DNA of 64,000 bases from Sporosarcina sp. JAI121 (GCF_013408665.1 NZ_JACCCL010000001.1:1069136-1133135), one strand, 5' to 3'; counted from the first letter of the stretch, positions 18,738 through 30,910 are shown. The notes: generated from the sequence alone by a model not told the origin. Numbers and translations are program-made.

Positions 18738-18766
18738 GGGAACACACGCGTGTGTTCCCTATTTTT
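18738..18766 (+). terminator. Terminator after tsf
   Basis: A 22-nt perfect palindrome (GGGAACACACG and its complement) spans 18738-18759 and is followed by TATTTTT. It should end the rpsB-tsf transcript. Confidence 0.85.
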
Positions 18767-18801
18767 AAAGAGCTAAGAAGTATTAGTCTTTCAACATGGA
18801 A

Positions 18802-19014
18802 TAGTGTCTAGCTCTAGGCGCCAACCCCTCGGGTCATAAGCCGTTTTGCTTTTAGGGGGATTGAAATACATCCCTCCTTGGTGGCTGAAGTACGCCTCCT
18901 CGTGCCTGCGGAGGCAGGTATGCAGTCGTTGCGACACGAAGTCGCGATCGTTAGACTGCCTTCCTTATCACCTATGCCTGTCGGGGCTGGACGGCGCCTT
19001 GCGCATTTCTTAAG
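18802..19014 (+). repeat. Dispersed intergenic repeat, family B, copy 1
   Basis: This ~210-nt element begins TAGTGTCTAGCTCTAGGCGCCA and ends GGCGCCTTGCGCATTTCTTA, so its ends are partly complementary (TAGGCGCC / GGCGCC). It lies in the 323-nt gap between tsf and pyrH. A shorter inverted copy lies at about 48165-48294, sharing GTGTCTAG, GCGCCA and CTCGGGT..ATAAGCC. An open frame from 18878 into pyrH crosses the repeat but is not the real start. Confidence 0.7.
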
Positions 19015-19039
19015 AAAACAGAGTAGATGGAGGGTACAA

Positions 19040-19765
19040 ATGAGCAACCCAAAATATAAACGAATCGTCTTGAAGTTAAGCGGAGAAGCCCTTGCCGGTG
19101 AAAAAGGTTTCGGTCTCTCGCCTGAGGTTATCAAAACGGTTGCAAAACAAGTGAAAGAAGTTGTCGATCTCGGTGTCGAGGTAGCGGTCGTCGTCGGAGG
19201 TGGCAATATTTGGCGCGGCAAGGTCGGCAGTGAAATGGGAATGGACCGCGCGACAGCTGATTACATGGGCATGCTTGCTACAGTTATGAATTCCCTCGCT
19301 CTACAGGACTCCCTAGAAAAAGTCGGTGTTGAGACCCGCGTTTCCTCGTCAATTGAAATGAGGCAAGTTGCGGAACCATACATACGCCGCAAAGCAATCA
19401 GACATCTCGAAAAGAAACGGGTCGTCATTTTTGCAGCTGGTACCGGAAATCCTTACTTTTCCACAGATACGACAGCGGCGCTACGTGCAGCTGAAATAGA
19501 AGCGGATGTCATCCTTATGGCGAAAAATAACGTAGATGGTGTCTATTCCGCGGATCCAGCGAAAGATGATAAAGCGATCAAATACGTAGAACTATCATTT
19601 TTGGATGTCATAAACCAAGGACTTGAAGTGATGGATTCCACGGCTTCAACCCTATGTATGGACAATGATATTCCGCTCGTAGTATTCTCTATTATGGAAA
19701 ATGGAAATATTAAGAGAGCCGTCCAAGGTGAGCCAATCGGGACGGTCGTCAGGAGGAACTTATAA
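19040..19765 (+). CDS. pyrH: UMP kinase
   Basis: PyrH phosphorylates UMP to UDP in pyrimidine nucleotide synthesis. The 241-residue protein belongs to the amino-acid kinase fold, with [22 protein letters not shown] and [15 protein letters not shown] 19040 follows GGAGGG; the open frame extends 54 codons upstream into a dispersed repeat and is not used. No clear promoter was found, so readthrough or a promoter in the repeat must drive it. It overlaps frr (TAATG). Confidence 0.96.
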   Translation: MSNPKYKRIVLKLSGEALAGEKGFGLSPEVIKTVAKQVKEVVDLGVEVAVVVGGGNIWRGKVGSEMGMDRATADYMGMLATVMNSLALQDSLEKVGVETRVSSSIEMRQVAEPYIRRKAIRHLEKKRVVIFAAGTGNPYFSTDTTAALRAAEIEADVILMAKNNVDGVYSADPAKDDKAIKYVELSFLDVINQGLEVMDSTASTLCMDNDIPLVVFSIMENGNIKRAVQGEPIGTVVRRNL

Positions 19766-20322
19766 TGGCGAACGAAGTTATGAACCAAGCAAAAGACCGT
19801 ATGGAAAAAGCAATTGGAGCGTATACGAGAGAATTGGCATCGATTCGTGCCGGACGTGCAAATGCTTCCATGCTTGATAGACTGACTGTTGAGTATTACG
19901 GAGCACCTACGCCTTTAACGCAGATGGCTGGAATTTCAGTGCCAGAAGCTCGTCTCCTAGTCATCCAACCCTATGACAAAACAATTCTTGGAGATATCGA
20001 AAAAGCAATCATGAAATCGGATATTGGAATTACACCTTCCAATGACGGCAGTGTCATTCGTCTTGCTGTTCCTGCATTAACAGAGGATCGCCGTAAAGAG
20101 CTTGTGAAACTGGTGAAAAAAGAAGCGGAAGACGCAAAAGTAGCGATCCGTAACATCCGCCGTGATGCGAATGAAGATTTCAAGAAACTTGAAAAAAGCG
20201 GCGGAATCACCGAAGATGATCTACATCGCAACGGTGAAGAGATACAGAAGCTGACTGATTCGCAAATCGTGAGAATCGATGAAATTGCGAAAGACAAAGA
20301 AAATGAAATCATGGAAATCTGA
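19765..20322 (+). CDS. frr: Ribosome recycling factor
   Basis: RRF splits post-termination ribosomes with EF-G. The 185-residue sequence has the family features [19 protein letters not shown] and the C-terminal helical bundle ([16 protein letters not shown]). The ATG uses the last base of the pyrH stop, with AGGAGG just upstream. A terminator follows. Confidence 0.98.
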   Translation: MANEVMNQAKDRMEKAIGAYTRELASIRAGRANASMLDRLTVEYYGAPTPLTQMAGISVPEARLLVIQPYDKTILGDIEKAIMKSDIGITPSNDGSVIRLAVPALTEDRRKELVKLVKKEAEDAKVAIRNIRRDANEDFKKLEKSGGITEDDLHRNGEEIQKLTDSQIVRIDEIAKDKENEIMEI

Positions 20323-20345
20323 TAGAAGAACTTTCTATATTTCGG

Positions 20346-20376
20346 GACGTCCTAATTTCAGGACGTCTTTTTCTTT
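20346..20376 (+). terminator. Terminator after frr
   Basis: GACGTCCT and AGGACGTC form an 8-bp stem with a 6-nt loop, followed by TTTTTCTTTT. Confidence 0.85.
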
Positions 20377-20465
20377 TGAACATCGAAAAGAAATGAAATT
20401 CACCGTCTAATTTGATACGATAGAGTATGTACTTGCTCTGAAAGTAGCTGAGTGGAGGAAACAAC

Positions 20466-21260
20466 ATGCTGGATAAACTTTTTCGAAAAAAAACTGTGGC
20501 AGCGGACGGTTCGATTTTGGATCGGATTGCGGAGGTTCAAAATAGGCCGATGCCTGCGCACGTAGCGATTATTATGGATGGCAACGGCAGATGGGCGAAA
20601 CAGCGCAACTTGCCAAGAATCGCAGGTCATCATGAGGGAATGAAAAAAGTCCGTCTAATAACACGCATCGCAAATAATCTTGGCATAAAAGTGCTTACGC
20701 TTTATGCTTTCTCCACAGAAAACTGGAAACGGCCAAAACCCGAAATAGATTTCTTGATGAAACTTCCAGGAGAGTTTCTTAGTACATATCTACCTGAACT
20801 AATCGAACAGAATGTGAAAGTTGAAATGATCGGGAACTTTGATATGTTACCGGCACATACGAAAAATGCAATTCGTAAAGCGATGGATGAAACTGCGCAT
20901 AATGATGGTTTGACTTTGAATTTTGCGATGAATTACGGCAGCAGACTCGAACTTGTCGAATCTGTAAAAGAAATTGCTGCACTTATTGCTGAAGGAAAGA
21001 TTGGTCCGGAAGATATCGATGAAAACCTTATCGGGTCCCACCTTATGACTGCTCACTTGCCGGAGCCCGATTTATTGATCCGCACAAGCGGAGAAGTAAG
21101 GCTGTCCAATTTCATGCTTTGGCAGTTGGCATACGCCGAATTTACTTTCATGGATGTGCTTTGGCCGGATTTTGATGAACTTTGCATGCTGAATGCAATT
21201 GAAGAATTCCAATTGCGAAACAGGCGTTTTGGAAGCGTAGAAGGGAAGGGGACCGTTTGA
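20466..21260 (+). CDS. uppS: Isoprenyl transferase (undecaprenyl diphosphate synthase)
   Basis: UppS makes undecaprenyl diphosphate, the lipid carrier for peptidoglycan and teichoic acid. The 264-residue protein has the catalytic block IIMDGNGRWAKQRNL with the essential Asp, plus FSTENWKRP and the C-terminal LLIRTSGEVRLSNF. AGTGGAGGAAA precedes the ATG. It overlaps cdsA by 4 nt. Confidence 0.97.
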   Translation: MLDKLFRKKTVAADGSILDRIAEVQNRPMPAHVAIIMDGNGRWAKQRNLPRIAGHHEGMKKVRLITRIANNLGIKVLTLYAFSTENWKRPKPEIDFLMKLPGEFLSTYLPELIEQNVKVEMIGNFDMLPAHTKNAIRKAMDETAHNDGLTLNFAMNYGSRLELVESVKEIAALIAEGKIGPEDIDENLIGSHLMTAHLPEPDLLIRTSGEVRLSNFMLWQLAYAEFTFMDVLWPDFDELCMLNAIEEFQLRNRRFGSVEGKGTV

Positions 21261-22051
21261 AACAAAGGATACTTACGGCAATCGTCGCGCTAATCTTATT
21301 CGTTCCATTTGTCGTAATAGGTGGATTGCCCTTCACAATCGCAATTTATGCTATAGCTACAATTGGTCTATATGAATTATTACGCATGAGAGACATCCAA
21401 TTGTTTTCGGTTGTAGGTTTGTTGACGTGGGCGGCTCTAGTCGTATTACTAATGCCGATTGCTTGGAGTGACGCTGTTTTTGAAATACTTGGTTACACAA
21501 AGATTGAAATGGCGTTTGCTATCGTACTTATTTTATTGATTTATACAGTAGTCGTTAAAAATCGATATACATTCGACCATGTAGCATTTTCAGTAATGGG
21601 TGCATTATATGTCGGAATCGGATTCTATTATTTCATCGAAACAAGAATGTATGGAATTGAATATGTCGTCTACGCTTTGATGGTGATTTGGACAACGGAC
21701 TCGGGCGCTTATTTCATAGGCAGGAAAATTGGAAAGCGGAAGTTGTGGCCGGAAATCTCACCGAATAAAACCGTTGAAGGATTTATAGGCGGAATACTAT
21801 CCGCTGTTGTCTTTGCATTTATTTTTCAATACTTTTACCCGATTGCTTCAACGTATTTGATACTCATCGCTGTGACGGTTGTTGCATCGATTGTCGGACA
21901 ACTGGGCGACCTTGTCGAGTCGGCATTGAAAAGGCATTATGACGTGAAAGATTCCGGACAGCTTCTACCTGGACACGGTGGAATCCTGGACAGATTTGAT
22001 AGCCTCCTTTTCGTCCTGCCATTGCTTCACTTTTTACACTTTGTAGGTTAA
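21257..22051 (+). CDS. cdsA: Phosphatidate cytidylyltransferase
   Basis: CdsA makes CDP-diacylglycerol, the precursor for phospholipids. The 264-residue protein has about eight membrane segments and the C-terminal signature ([14 protein letters not shown]...[13 protein letters not shown]). Translation starts at TTG 21257, overlapping the uppS stop, with GGGAAGGGG upstream; no ATG is available near the family N-terminus. Confidence 0.95.
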   Translation: MKQRILTAIVALILFVPFVVIGGLPFTIAIYAIATIGLYELLRMRDIQLFSVVGLLTWAALVVLLMPIAWSDAVFEILGYTKIEMAFAIVLILLIYTVVVKNRYTFDHVAFSVMGALYVGIGFYYFIETRMYGIEYVVYALMVIWTTDSGAYFIGRKIGKRKLWPEISPNKTVEGFIGGILSAVVFAFIFQYFYPIASTYLILIAVTVVASIVGQLGDLVESALKRHYDVKDSGQLLPGHGGILDRFDSLLFVLPLLHFLHFVG

Positions 22052-22067
22052 CGGAAAGGGTGTCTTT

Positions 22068-23216
22068 ATGATGAAGAAAATCAGTTTACTCGGTGCTACG
22101 GGTTCTATTGGCATACAAACAATCGATATCATCGGCTCGAACCCGGAAAAGTTTAAACTCGTATCTTTTTCAGCTGGTTTGAATATTGATAAAGTACGGG
22201 AAATCGCTTCCGCTTTTCTACCTGATACCGTGTCGGTGATGAAACTAGAAGATGCTCAGAAGTTGCAAACGGAATTCCCAGCCATACGCTTTGTCCATGG
22301 TGAAGAAGGGCTTGTTGAGGTAGCGGGTCATACAGGTGCTGATATACTCGTCAACGCAGTCATCGGCAGTGTTGGACTCAAACCGACGTTAGAAGCGATA
22401 CGCGCAGGTATCACCATCGCCATTGCCAACAAAGAAACGCTTGTCGCGGCAGGCGATGTTGTTATGAGTGAAGCCCGTAAATTCAACGTTCCGATCCTGC
22501 CGGTGGACAGTGAGCATTCAGCACTTTTCCAAGCGTTGAACGGCGAAAATCCGAAACGGGTTACCCGGTTGATCCTGACAGCATCAGGGGGTAGTTTCAG
22601 AGATCTTACGAGGGATGAGCTTTCCAATGTAACGTTGGCGCAGGCACTAGCCCATCCGAATTGGTCGATGGGCAATAAGCTGACCATCGACTCAGCGACG
22701 ATGATGAACAAAGGTCTCGAAGTAATTGAAGCACATCATCTTTTCGCAATGCCCTATGAAAAAATTGATTGCTTACTTCACAAAGAAAGCATTATCCATT
22801 CCATGGTCGAGTTTGAAGATACAAGCGTTATGGCGCAGCTAGGCTCGCCGGATATGCGGGTTCCAATCCAATATGCCCTGACATATCCGGATCGGATTCC
22901 GATGCAAAACGCAAAACCGCTTCGTCTTGAGGAAATCGGCAAGCTGCACTTTGAGAAAATGGATCTGCTCCGTTTCAAGGCATTGGGACTTGCATATGCC
23001 GCCGGGAAAGAAGGCGGGACAATGCCTGCCGCTATGAACGCGGCAAATGAAGTGGCTGTTGCGCTGTTCATGAAAGGACGCATTCCCTTTGTACAGATTG
23101 AAGAAATCATCGAACGTGTAATGGACACACATCGAACAAATTCCGCACTTGAACTTGAAGCGGTTTTGGAGACGGATTCGCTTACTCGGAAAATTGTATA
23201 TGCTATGATAGAATAA
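22068..23216 (+). CDS. dxr: 1-deoxy-D-xylulose 5-phosphate reductoisomerase
   Basis: Dxr is the committed step of the MEP isoprenoid pathway. The NADPH-binding [10 protein letters not shown] motif, the NKETLV and [13 protein letters not shown] active-site segments and [15 protein letters not shown] are visible in 382 residues. Two ATGs (22068, 22071) follow GGAAAGGG. It stands between cdsA and rseP, and supplies the substrate route for UppS. Confidence 0.97.
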   Translation: MMKKISLLGATGSIGIQTIDIIGSNPEKFKLVSFSAGLNIDKVREIASAFLPDTVSVMKLEDAQKLQTEFPAIRFVHGEEGLVEVAGHTGADILVNAVIGSVGLKPTLEAIRAGITIAIANKETLVAAGDVVMSEARKFNVPILPVDSEHSALFQALNGENPKRVTRLILTASGGSFRDLTRDELSNVTLAQALAHPNWSMGNKLTIDSATMMNKGLEVIEAHHLFAMPYEKIDCLLHKESIIHSMVEFEDTSVMAQLGSPDMRVPIQYALTYPDRIPMQNAKPLRLEEIGKLHFEKMDLLRFKALGLAYAAGKEGGTMPAAMNAANEVAVALFMKGRIPFVQIEEIIERVMDTHRTNSALELEAVLETDSLTRKIVYAMIE

Positions 23217-23259
23217 GCTTTTTAGAAAAGGCCAAATAGGTCAGTGAAGGTGGTTTTTT

Positions 23260-24525
23260 ATGGAAACCGTTATTGCGTTTATCATTATATTCGGTTCTCT
23301 GGTCTTTTTCCATGAACTGGGACATTTCTTGTTTGCAAAAAGAGCTGGAATCATGGTGCGTGAATTCGCAATCGGATTCGGGCCTAAAATTATTGGACTT
23401 CAAAAAGGTGAAACGTTATATACCATCCGACTATTGCCGCTTGGCGGTTACGTCAGGATGGCAGGTGAAGACTTTGATACGGTTGAATTACTACCGGGCT
23501 ATCGTGTAGGTCTTGTGATTAATGGGGCGAATGAAGTTGAAAAAATTTATTTGAACCGCAATGTTGCCAATCCTGACGTTCTGTTCCTTGAAACGGAATC
23601 ATCCGATTTGGAAAAGGAACTGTTCATCGAAGGATATGATGAAGAGGGACAGCTTGTTCGTTACAACGTATCCAGACAAGCGATCATTTTCGAGAAGGGG
23701 CAGAAAACGCTCATCGCACCGTATGACCGCCAATTTGAATCGAAATCGGTCGGCAGCCGGGCGATGGCTATTTTTGCAGGTCCATTGTTCAACTTTATTC
23801 TATCTTTCTTCATTTTCCTTGCAATCGGCTTGTTACAAGGGGTTCCGACGTATGAACCAATTATTTCGGATGTGGTCAGTGATGGTCCCGCACAAGCTGC
23901 CGGAATGGAAGAGGGGGATTTTGTCAAATCGGTTGACGGCAAACCAATCGTCACATGGCAGGAGTTTGCAGCAATCATTCAAAAAAGTCCTGGCGTTCCT
24001 CTCCAATTCGAGGTGGATCGAAATGGCGATTTGCTGACATTGGATGTAGTTCCGGACGCAGTTAAAGTTAAAGAGGCGGAAACGGAGATTGGCCAAATCG
24101 GAGTGCGTTATACAAGCCCGGTGATCAAAAATCCGTTGAAAGCAGTTCAATACGGAGCAGAAGAAACGATAACCTGGTTTATCAGGATTTTTGAATTATT
24201 AGGTATGCTCGTAACAGGTAAATTCACAATCGATGCATTATCTGGCCCTGTCGGTATCTATAAAGCGACGGAAGAAGTTGCGCAATACGGCGTATACCAA
24301 CTCATGAACTGGGCCGCAATTTTAAGCATCAATCTTGGAATCATGAATCTATTGCCATTGCCGGCTCTTGACGGCGGAAGGTTGTTGTTCTTCTTGTTCG
24401 AAGCCATTCGTGGCAAGCCGATCGATAAGCAGAAAGAAGGAATGGTCCATTTTGTCGGGATTATGCTATTGATGGTACTAATGCTCGTTGTAACCTGGAA
24501 CGATATCCAGCGCTTTTTCTTTTAA
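23260..24525 (+). CDS. rseP: Intramembrane zinc metalloprotease RseP/RasP
   Basis: RseP-type site-2 proteases cleave membrane proteins such as anti-sigma factors. The HELGH zinc motif lies in the first membrane helix, a PDZ domain near residues 200-270 and the conserved NLLPLPALDGGRLLF in the third helix. The 421-residue length and four membrane segments are typical. The ATG follows GAAGGTGG. Confidence 0.96.
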   Translation: METVIAFIIIFGSLVFFHELGHFLFAKRAGIMVREFAIGFGPKIIGLQKGETLYTIRLLPLGGYVRMAGEDFDTVELLPGYRVGLVINGANEVEKIYLNRNVANPDVLFLETESSDLEKELFIEGYDEEGQLVRYNVSRQAIIFEKGQKTLIAPYDRQFESKSVGSRAMAIFAGPLFNFILSFFIFLAIGLLQGVPTYEPIISDVVSDGPAQAAGMEEGDFVKSVDGKPIVTWQEFAAIIQKSPGVPLQFEVDRNGDLLTLDVVPDAVKVKEAETEIGQIGVRYTSPVIKNPLKAVQYGAEETITWFIRIFELLGMLVTGKFTIDALSGPVGIYKATEEVAQYGVYQLMNWAAILSINLGIMNLLPLPALDGGRLLFFLFEAIRGKPIDKQKEGMVHFVGIMLLMVLMLVVTWNDIQRFFF

Positions 24526-24569
24526 TGAAAGTTTGAATGGCTATTTAAGTTGAAGCATTGAATGCGGTG

Positions 24570-24632
24570 TACAAACTGAGCGCAGGCACCATATAAGGTG
24601 CATCCGAAGCGCCGAAGTGGATTTGAAGTAAA
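24570..24632 (+). repeat. Dispersed intergenic repeat, family A, copy 2 (short form)
   Basis: CTGAGCGCAGGCACC ... GGTGCATCC-GAAGCGCCGAAG-TGGATTTGAA matches the family A order seen at 15104 and 48143/48310 but lacks part of the middle. Its right end carries the possible -35 of the proS promoter. Confidence 0.5.
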
Positions 24633-24652
24633 TCTGAACTTCAAATTATAAT
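24623..24652 (+). promoter_or_regulatory. Probable sigma-A promoter of proS
   Basis: TTGAAG (24623-24628) and a perfect TATAAT (24647-24652) are separated by 18 nt. It starts transcription about 45 nt before proS. Confidence 0.6.
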
Positions 24653-24704
24653 AGAATGAATAGCGAAGAATTTTTCCAAAACATTACTTGAGGTGGGACC
24701 ATAG

Positions 24705-26411
24705 ATGAAACAATCACGAACATTCATACCTACAATGCGTGAAGTGCCTTCTGATGCCGATATTAAATCGCATCAATTGCTGTTGCGCGCAGGTTTTATC
24801 CGCCAAAATACAAGCGGAATTTATTCATTCCTGCCACTGGGCAAGAAAGTACTCCAAAAAATCGAAGCGATTGTCCGTGATGAAATGGAAGCGATCGAAG
24901 CTGTCGAAGTGTTTATGCCTGCTATGCAACTGGCTGAACTTTGGCAGGAAACGGGAAGATGGTATTCATACGGTCCTGAGCTATTCAGGGTGACGGACCG
25001 TCATAAGCGGGAATTTGCACTAGGCGCGACACATGAAGAAGTAATCACTTCACTTGTCCGCGATGAAGTGAAATCGTATAAGAAACTGCCGCTAACAATG
25101 TTCCAAATTCAAACGAAGTTCAGGGATGAGCAACGTCCGCGTTTCGGTCTTCTAAGGGGACGCGAATTTATCATGAAAGATGCCTATTCCTTCCATTCGA
25201 CGGAAGAAAGCCTTGATGTGAAATATCAGGAGATGAAGCAGGCCTATGCCAACATCTTTACAAGGCTGGGTCTTAACTTCCGGGCTGTCTTGGCAGATGG
25301 AGGTTCAATCGGCGGGACGGATACACATGAATTCATGGCATTATCCGATATCGGTGAAGACACGATTGCTTATAGCGATTCTTCGTCATACGCGGCCAAT
25401 ATTGAAATGGCCGAAGTGAATATGGCCTATGAGAAGTTGGATGAAGCATTGAAAGAAGTGGAGAAAGTCGCTACACCCGATCAACGGACGATTTCCGAAG
25501 TCGCGTCATTTTTGGACGTCGATGCGACTCGCCTCATTAAAACACTCATTTTCAAAGTGGATGAAGAACTAATTGCGGTCCTGTGTCGCGGCGATTATGA
25601 AATCAATGATATCAAGCTGAAGAACGCCCTCGGTGCATCTGAAGTTGAATTTGCATATGAAGGTGACGTCACAAAGCTTCTATCCTGCGAAGTCGGATCA
25701 ATCGGTCCTGTTAAACTGCCAATCGATCTTAAGGTGATTGCGGATCATTCAGTCGCTTCTGTCGTAAACGGGGTTTGTGGTGCGAATGAAGATGGTTTCC
25801 ATTTGACGAACGTTAATCCTGAACGTGATTTTGCTGTGGATCGCTATGAAGATCTTCGGTTCATCCGTGAAGGGGATGCTTCACCGGATGGCAACGGTAC
25901 AATTAAGTTCGCTAAAGGGATTGAACTTGGCCATATATTTAAACTAGGTACGACATACAGCGAACCGATGGAAGGGACATTCCTTGATGAAAATGGACGA
26001 GCTAAACCATACATCATGGGCTGTTACGGCATTGGTATTTCACGTATACTTGCCGCTGTAGCGGAACAATATAATGATGAGCAAGGATTGAAGTGGCCTA
26101 AAAAAATTGCGCCATATGATGTCCATCTTATCGCTGTGAACCCCAAAGATGAGAGCCAGAAGGAATTGGCGGACGAATTGTATACTGTATTGAAATCCTA
26201 TAGATACGATGTACTTTATGACGATCGTTCTGAACGGGCAGGAGTCAAATTCGCTGATTCGGATTTAATTGGCCTACCGGTACGGATTACTGTCGGAAAA
26301 AAAGCTTCAGAAGGAATCGTGGAAATAAAATTCAGGCAGACCGGTGAAACCGCTGAATGGCAAAAAGAAGAGCTGACTGAAAAGTTACAAGCATATTTCA
26401 CAGCTGAATAA
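24705..26411 (+). CDS. proS: Prolyl-tRNA synthetase
   Basis: ProRS charges tRNA-Pro. This 568-residue bacterial-type enzyme has class II motifs ([36 protein letters not shown] split by the loop; GCYGIGISR), an inserted YbaK-like editing domain near residues 230-390, and a C-terminal anticodon-binding domain. AGGTGGGACC lies before the ATG; it resembles a T-box core by chance, with no antiterminator. A terminator follows. Confidence 0.97.
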   Translation: MKQSRTFIPTMREVPSDADIKSHQLLLRAGFIRQNTSGIYSFLPLGKKVLQKIEAIVRDEMEAIEAVEVFMPAMQLAELWQETGRWYSYGPELFRVTDRHKREFALGATHEEVITSLVRDEVKSYKKLPLTMFQIQTKFRDEQRPRFGLLRGREFIMKDAYSFHSTEESLDVKYQEMKQAYANIFTRLGLNFRAVLADGGSIGGTDTHEFMALSDIGEDTIAYSDSSSYAANIEMAEVNMAYEKLDEALKEVEKVATPDQRTISEVASFLDVDATRLIKTLIFKVDEELIAVLCRGDYEINDIKLKNALGASEVEFAYEGDVTKLLSCEVGSIGPVKLPIDLKVIADHSVASVVNGVCGANEDGFHLTNVNPERDFAVDRYEDLRFIREGDASPDGNGTIKFAKGIELGHIFKLGTTYSEPMEGTFLDENGRAKPYIMGCYGIGISRILAAVAEQYNDEQGLKWPKKIAPYDVHLIAVNPKDESQKELADELYTVLKSYRYDVLYDDRSERAGVKFADSDLIGLPVRITVGKKASEGIVEIKFRQTGETAEWQKEELTEKLQAYFTAE

Positions 26412-26417
26412 GTTTCG

Positions 26418-26456
26418 GGAAGGGAAGTCCGCAAATCGGTACTTCCCTTCTTTTTC
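26418..26456 (+). terminator. Terminator between proS and polC
   Basis: AAGGGAAGT and ACTTCCCTT form a 9-bp stem with a 12-nt loop, followed by CTTTTT. Only 25 nt remain before polC, so polC must rely on readthrough or an internal promoter. Confidence 0.8.
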
Positions 26457-26480
26457 ACTGGTGAAAGACAGGAGGGGCTT

Positions 26481-29400
26481 ATGGACGCTATAAATAAACT
26501 ATATATCTTGCTGCAACAAATCGGTATGACAGATGACCAATTTGCCATCCACTTTGAACAAGCGGAACTCAACCGTGTGAACATCCATCGGAAATCGAGA
26601 GTGTGGCAATTTAATTTGACACTTACTAAACCATTGCCCGTTGATGTGTACACAGTATTTTCCCAACGTATAAATGAAACATTCGCCGCAATTGCCACGG
26701 TCAAACTCCATATAACTTCCAATGCCCTTGATATCGATAACCAACAGCTCACTGATTATTGGCCGTTCATCATAGAGGAAATGAGTGACATGTCGCCGCC
26801 GATTAGAGAACGGCTCGTAAGTCAAAAACCGGTCATGGTGGGCGGTAAAATGACACTTCTATGTACAAGTGATATGGAACTGCAAACGCTGAAAAATAAA
26901 TATGCCGGTCTCATTTCGGATGTCTATACATCATTCGGCTTTCCGAGGCCCGCAGTCGATTTCAAGTTGACGGAAGAAGATAGCGAGGCGGAAGCCGCCC
27001 GCGAAGCATTTGTTGCACAAAAGGAAGCGGAAGAAGAAGCACTTGGTCAAAAAGCGCTTGCCGATTTGAAACAACGGGAAACAACTAAGAAAGAAAATGG
27101 CAATATATCCGGACCGTTCCGTCTTGGGACACCCATTAAGCCTGATGAACCAATGCTTGAAATTCAGCATATTCAAGACGAGGAGCGCCGCGTGACGATC
27201 GAAGGGTATGTGTTCGATACGGAAATACGTGAACTGCGCAGTGGACGATCTCTACTGACGATCAAAGTGACGGATTATACGGATTCGATTCTTGTGAAAA
27301 TGTTCTCGCGGGATAATGAAGATGCGGAAATGATGAAGACATTGAAAAAAGGGGCTTGGGTCCGCGCACGCGGAGGTATCCAGAACGATACGTTCGTCCG
27401 CGATCTTATTATGATGGCCCAAGACATTATGGAAGTTTCACCGGTTATACGTAAAGACAACGCACCGCAGGACCGGAAACGGATTGAACTGCATGCGCAT
27501 ACGACGATGAGTCAGATGGATGCTGTCGTATCTGCATCCGCACTCGTTGAACAGGCAGCTAAGTGGGGGCATCCCGCAATCGCGATTACGGACCATGCGA
27601 ACGTCCAATCTTTTCCGGAAGCATATTCCGCAGGAAAGAAAAATGGTGTGAAAGTTATTTTCGGATTGGAAGCGTATTTAGTGGATGACGGCGTGCCTAT
27701 CGTTTTTGAAGAACAGCATCGAAAACTTGAAGACGATTCATATGTAGTATTTGACGTCGAGACCACGGGGCTATCAGCAGTATATGACACGATCATCGAG
27801 CTGGCTGCAGTCCGAGTGAAAGACGGTGAGATTGTCGAGACATTCGAAAGATTCTCGAATCCGCATCATCCTTTGTCATCTACTACGACAAAATTGACCG
27901 GAATTACCGATGACATGGTGAAAGACGCTCCGGAAATCGCGGATGTCACAAAAGATTTCATCGAATTCATCGGAGATTCGATTCTTGTTGCCCATAATGC
28001 AAAATTCGATATGGGGTTCTTTTACGAAGCATGCAAAAAAGCTGGTTTGGAAGCTGCCGCTTATCCGGTGATTGATACACTTGAGCTGGCCCGTTTCCTC
28101 TATCCGGAAATGGGGAATCACCGGCTTGGGACGCTGGCGAAAAAGTTCGGCATCGAACTGACTCAGGCTCACCGTGCAATCTATGATACCGAAGCGACTG
28201 CGCATCTGTTCCTTCGTTTATTGAAGGATGCGGAAGGAAAAGGCATCGAATACTTGGATGACTTTAACCGACATATTGGTGAAGGGGACTCATACAAACG
28301 AGCTAGACCATCGCATTGTACGTTGCTAGTGACGGATGATGAAGGGTTGAAAAACCTGTTTAAACTCGTATCTTATTCCCATATGGACTATTTTTTCCGC
28401 GTACCGCGTATTCCGCGTTCATTACTTGTCAAATATCGGAAAGGTCTGCTAGTAGGCTCCGGATGTGATAAAGGTGAAGTATTCGAAGGGCTTATGCAGA
28501 AACCGATGGATGAGGTGGAGGAGATTGCGAAGTTTTATGATTATCTTGAAGTACATCCTAAACCGGTGTACGCGCATCTCGTCGAACTTGAATTGATACG
28601 TGATGAATGGAATATGGAAGACATTATGCGAAAACTGATCAAGCTTGGAAAAAAAGTCGGTCTGCCGGTTTGTGCGACAGGCAATGTTCATTATATCGAT
28701 GAGACGGATGCGACATTCCGCCAAGTCCTCGTCAGATCACAGGGCGGCGCCAATCCGATGAACAGACATTCACTTCCCGCCGTGCAATTCCGGACAACAG
28801 ATGAAATGCTGGAAGAGTTCGCATTCCTGGGTGGACAGGTGGCGGAAGAAATCGTCATTGATAATCCTCATGCGATTTTGGAACGCATCGGCGATGTAAA
28901 ACCGATTAAAGATGATCTTTACACGCCGACGATTGAAGGCGCCGACGGAGAAGTGCGTGAATTGACGTATTCGATGGCACATGCCATTTATGGCGAACAA
29001 TTGCCCGAAATCATCGAAGCGCGCATCGAAAAGGAATTGAAGTCAATCATCGGCCACGGGTTCGCGGTAATCTATCTCATCTCCCATAAACTTGTAAAGA
29101 GATCACTTGACGATGGATATCTCGTTGGATCACGGGGCTCTGTAGGCTCATCGCTTGTCGCGACGATGATGGAAATAACCGAAGTGAATCCGATGCCACC
29201 ACATTACGTGTGTCCATCCTGTAAGACATCCGAGTTTTTTGACGATGGATCCGTCAGTTCCGGATACGACCTTCCGGACAAAGCGTGTCCATCTTGCGGC
29301 ACGATGTTCAAAAAAGACGGTCAGGATATCCCATTCGAGACATTCCTAGGTTTCAATGGGGATAAAGTTCCCGACATCGACCTCAATTTCAGCGGTGATT

Positions 29401-30791
29401 ATCAAGGGCATGCCCATAACTATACGAAAGATTTGTTCGGTGAAGATTTTGTCTACCGGGCGGGAACAATCGGTACAGTCGCCGAGAAGACCGCATACGG
29501 CTATGTGCGCGGCTATATGAACGATAACAATTTGAACTTCCGCGGCGCGGAAATTGATCGGCTCGTGCAGGGCTGTTCAGGCGTTAAACGGAATACGGGT
29601 CAACATCCCGGCGGAATTATCGTTGTCCCTGATGATATGGATATATTCGACTTCACGCCGGTACAGTTTCCGGCGAATGATTTGAATTCAAGCTGGATGA
29701 CGACTCATTTCGACTTCCATTCCATCGATAATAACTTGTTGAAGCTCGATATCCTCGGTCACGATGATCCGACAATGATTAAAATGCTGCAGGATTTGTC
29801 CGGTATCGATCCGTTGACGATTCCGCCGGACGATAAAGGCGTCATGCAATTATTCAGCGGTACGTCTTCGCTTGGGGTCACGCCGGAGCAGATCGGCTGT
29901 AAAACAGGTACGCTCGGTGTACCGGAATTCGGGACAAGATTCGTACGCCAGATGCTTGAGGAAACGAAGCCGTCGACGTTTTCGGAACTAATTCAGATTT
30001 CGGGATTATCCCACGGTACGGACGTCTGGCTCGGCAATGCCCAGGAATTGATCCAGAATAAGACTTGCGAACTATCCGATGTTATCGGCTGCCGTGATGA
30101 CATCATGGTGTACTTGATCTATCAAGGCCTAGAACCTTCAATGGCGTTCCAAATCATGGAGTTCGTCCGGAAAGGCCGTGGACTTACACCGGAGTTTGAG
30201 GCGGAAATGAAAGTCCAAGGTGTGCCGAACTGGTACATCGAATCGTGTAAAAAAATAAAATATATGTTCCCGAAAGCGCACGCGGCCGCCTATGTACTGA
30301 TGGCGCTGCGTATCGCCTATTTCAAAGTGCATCACCCTATCCTTTACTATGCAACATATTTTACAATACGGGCAACCGATTTTGACCTTTTGACGATGAC
30401 GCAGGGATCGGCATCAATACGGGCTCAAATTAAAGAAATCAATACAAAAGGGCTTGATGCAACACCGAAGGAAAAGAACTTGCTTACAGTGCTAGAACTC
30501 GCGCTGGAAATGTGGGAACGCGGTATTTCATTGTTAAAGCCGGATTTGTACAAGTCTGATGCGACGGAATTCCTCATTGAAGGCAACACATTGATCCCGC
30601 CATTTAATGCGGTTCCTTCCCTTGGGACGAACGTAGCAAAATCAATTGTAGAAGCACGGAAAGACGGGGAGTTTCTTTCGAAAGAGGACTTTCAGCAACG
30701 CGGTCGTGTTTCGAAGACGATTGTCGAATATATGGATACACTTGGCTGTCTGGAAGGAATGCCTGAGGCGAATCAGCTTTCCCTCTTCTAG
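26481..30791 (+). CDS. polC: DNA polymerase III subunit alpha, PolC type
   Basis: PolC is the main replicative polymerase of low-GC Gram-positives. The 1436 residues show an OB fold (~residues 230-320), a PHP domain ([16 protein letters not shown]) split by an inserted DEDDh 3'-5' exonuclease (VFDVETTGL), a zinc-binding CPSC...CPSCG segment, the polymerase core, and a C-terminal QLSLF clamp-binding motif. AGGAGGGGC precedes the ATG. Confidence 0.98.
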   Translation: MDAINKLYILLQQIGMTDDQFAIHFEQAELNRVNIHRKSRVWQFNLTLTKPLPVDVYTVFSQRINETFAAIATVKLHITSNALDIDNQQLTDYWPFIIEEMSDMSPPIRERLVSQKPVMVGGKMTLLCTSDMELQTLKNKYAGLISDVYTSFGFPRPAVDFKLTEEDSEAEAAREAFVAQKEAEEEALGQKALADLKQRETTKKENGNISGPFRLGTPIKPDEPMLEIQHIQDEERRVTIEGYVFDTEIRELRSGRSLLTIKVTDYTDSILVKMFSRDNEDAEMMKTLKKGAWVRARGGIQNDTFVRDLIMMAQDIMEVSPVIRKDNAPQDRKRIELHAHTTMSQMDAVVSASALVEQAAKWGHPAIAITDHANVQSFPEAYSAGKKNGVKVIFGLEAYLVDDGVPIVFEEQHRKLEDDSYVVFDVETTGLSAVYDTIIELAAVRVKDGEIVETFERFSNPHHPLSSTTTKLTGITDDMVKDAPEIADVTKDFIEFIGDSILVAHNAKFDMGFFYEACKKAGLEAAAYPVIDTLELARFLYPEMGNHRLGTLAKKFGIELTQAHRAIYDTEATAHLFLRLLKDAEGKGIEYLDDFNRHIGEGDSYKRARPSHCTLLVTDDEGLKNLFKLVSYSHMDYFFRVPRIPRSLLVKYRKGLLVGSGCDKGEVFEGLMQKPMDEVEEIAKFYDYLEVHPKPVYAHLVELELIRDEWNMEDIMRKLIKLGKKVGLPVCATGNVHYIDETDATFRQVLVRSQGGANPMNRHSLPAVQFRTTDEMLEEFAFLGGQVAEEIVIDNPHAILERIGDVKPIKDDLYTPTIEGADGEVRELTYSMAHAIYGEQLPEIIEARIEKELKSIIGHGFAVIYLISHKLVKRSLDDGYLVGSRGSVGSSLVATMMEITEVNPMPPHYVCPSCKTSEFFDDGSVSSGYDLPDKACPSCGTMFKKDGQDIPFETFLGFNGDKVPDIDLNFSGDYQGHAHNYTKDLFGEDFVYRAGTIGTVAEKTAYGYVRGYMNDNNLNFRGAEIDRLVQGCSGVKRNTGQHPGGIIVVPDDMDIFDFTPVQFPANDLNSSWMTTHFDFHSIDNNLLKLDILGHDDPTMIKMLQDLSGIDPLTIPPDDKGVMQLFSGTSSLGVTPEQIGCKTGTLGVPEFGTRFVRQMLEETKPSTFSELIQISGLSHGTDVWLGNAQELIQNKTCELSDVIGCRDDIMVYLIYQGLEPSMAFQIMEFVRKGRGLTPEFEAEMKVQGVPNWYIESCKKIKYMFPKAHAAAYVLMALRIAYFKVHHPILYYATYFTIRATDFDLLTMTQGSASIRAQIKEINTKGLDATPKEKNLLTVLELALEMWERGISLLKPDLYKSDATEFLIEGNTLIPPFNAVPSLGTNVAKSIVEARKDGEFLSKEDFQQRGRVSKTIVEYMDTLGCLEGMPEANQLSLF

Positions 30792-30856
30792 CACAATGTT
30801 TGCACCATTATTTTTCATATGGTATGATGGGAACAACTTTTGTAATAGTCTTGCGC

Positions 30857-30884
30857 AAAAAGAGTGGGATTTCCCGCTCTTTTC
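30857..30884 (+). terminator. Terminator after polC
   Basis: AAAGAGTGGGA and TCCCGCTCTTT pair across a short loop, and the stem runs into TTTTC. Confidence 0.8.
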
Positions 30885-30910
30885 TGTTGTTCTGTACTGT
30901 TTTTTAACAT

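Noticed and set aside
18878..19039. 54-codon N-terminal extension of pyrH
   Set aside because: It runs through a dispersed repeat and has no family similarity; ATG 19040 has a good SD.
24680..24705. T-box-like AGGTGGGACC before proS
   Set aside because: No stem I, antiterminator or terminator is present; it more likely serves as the SD region.
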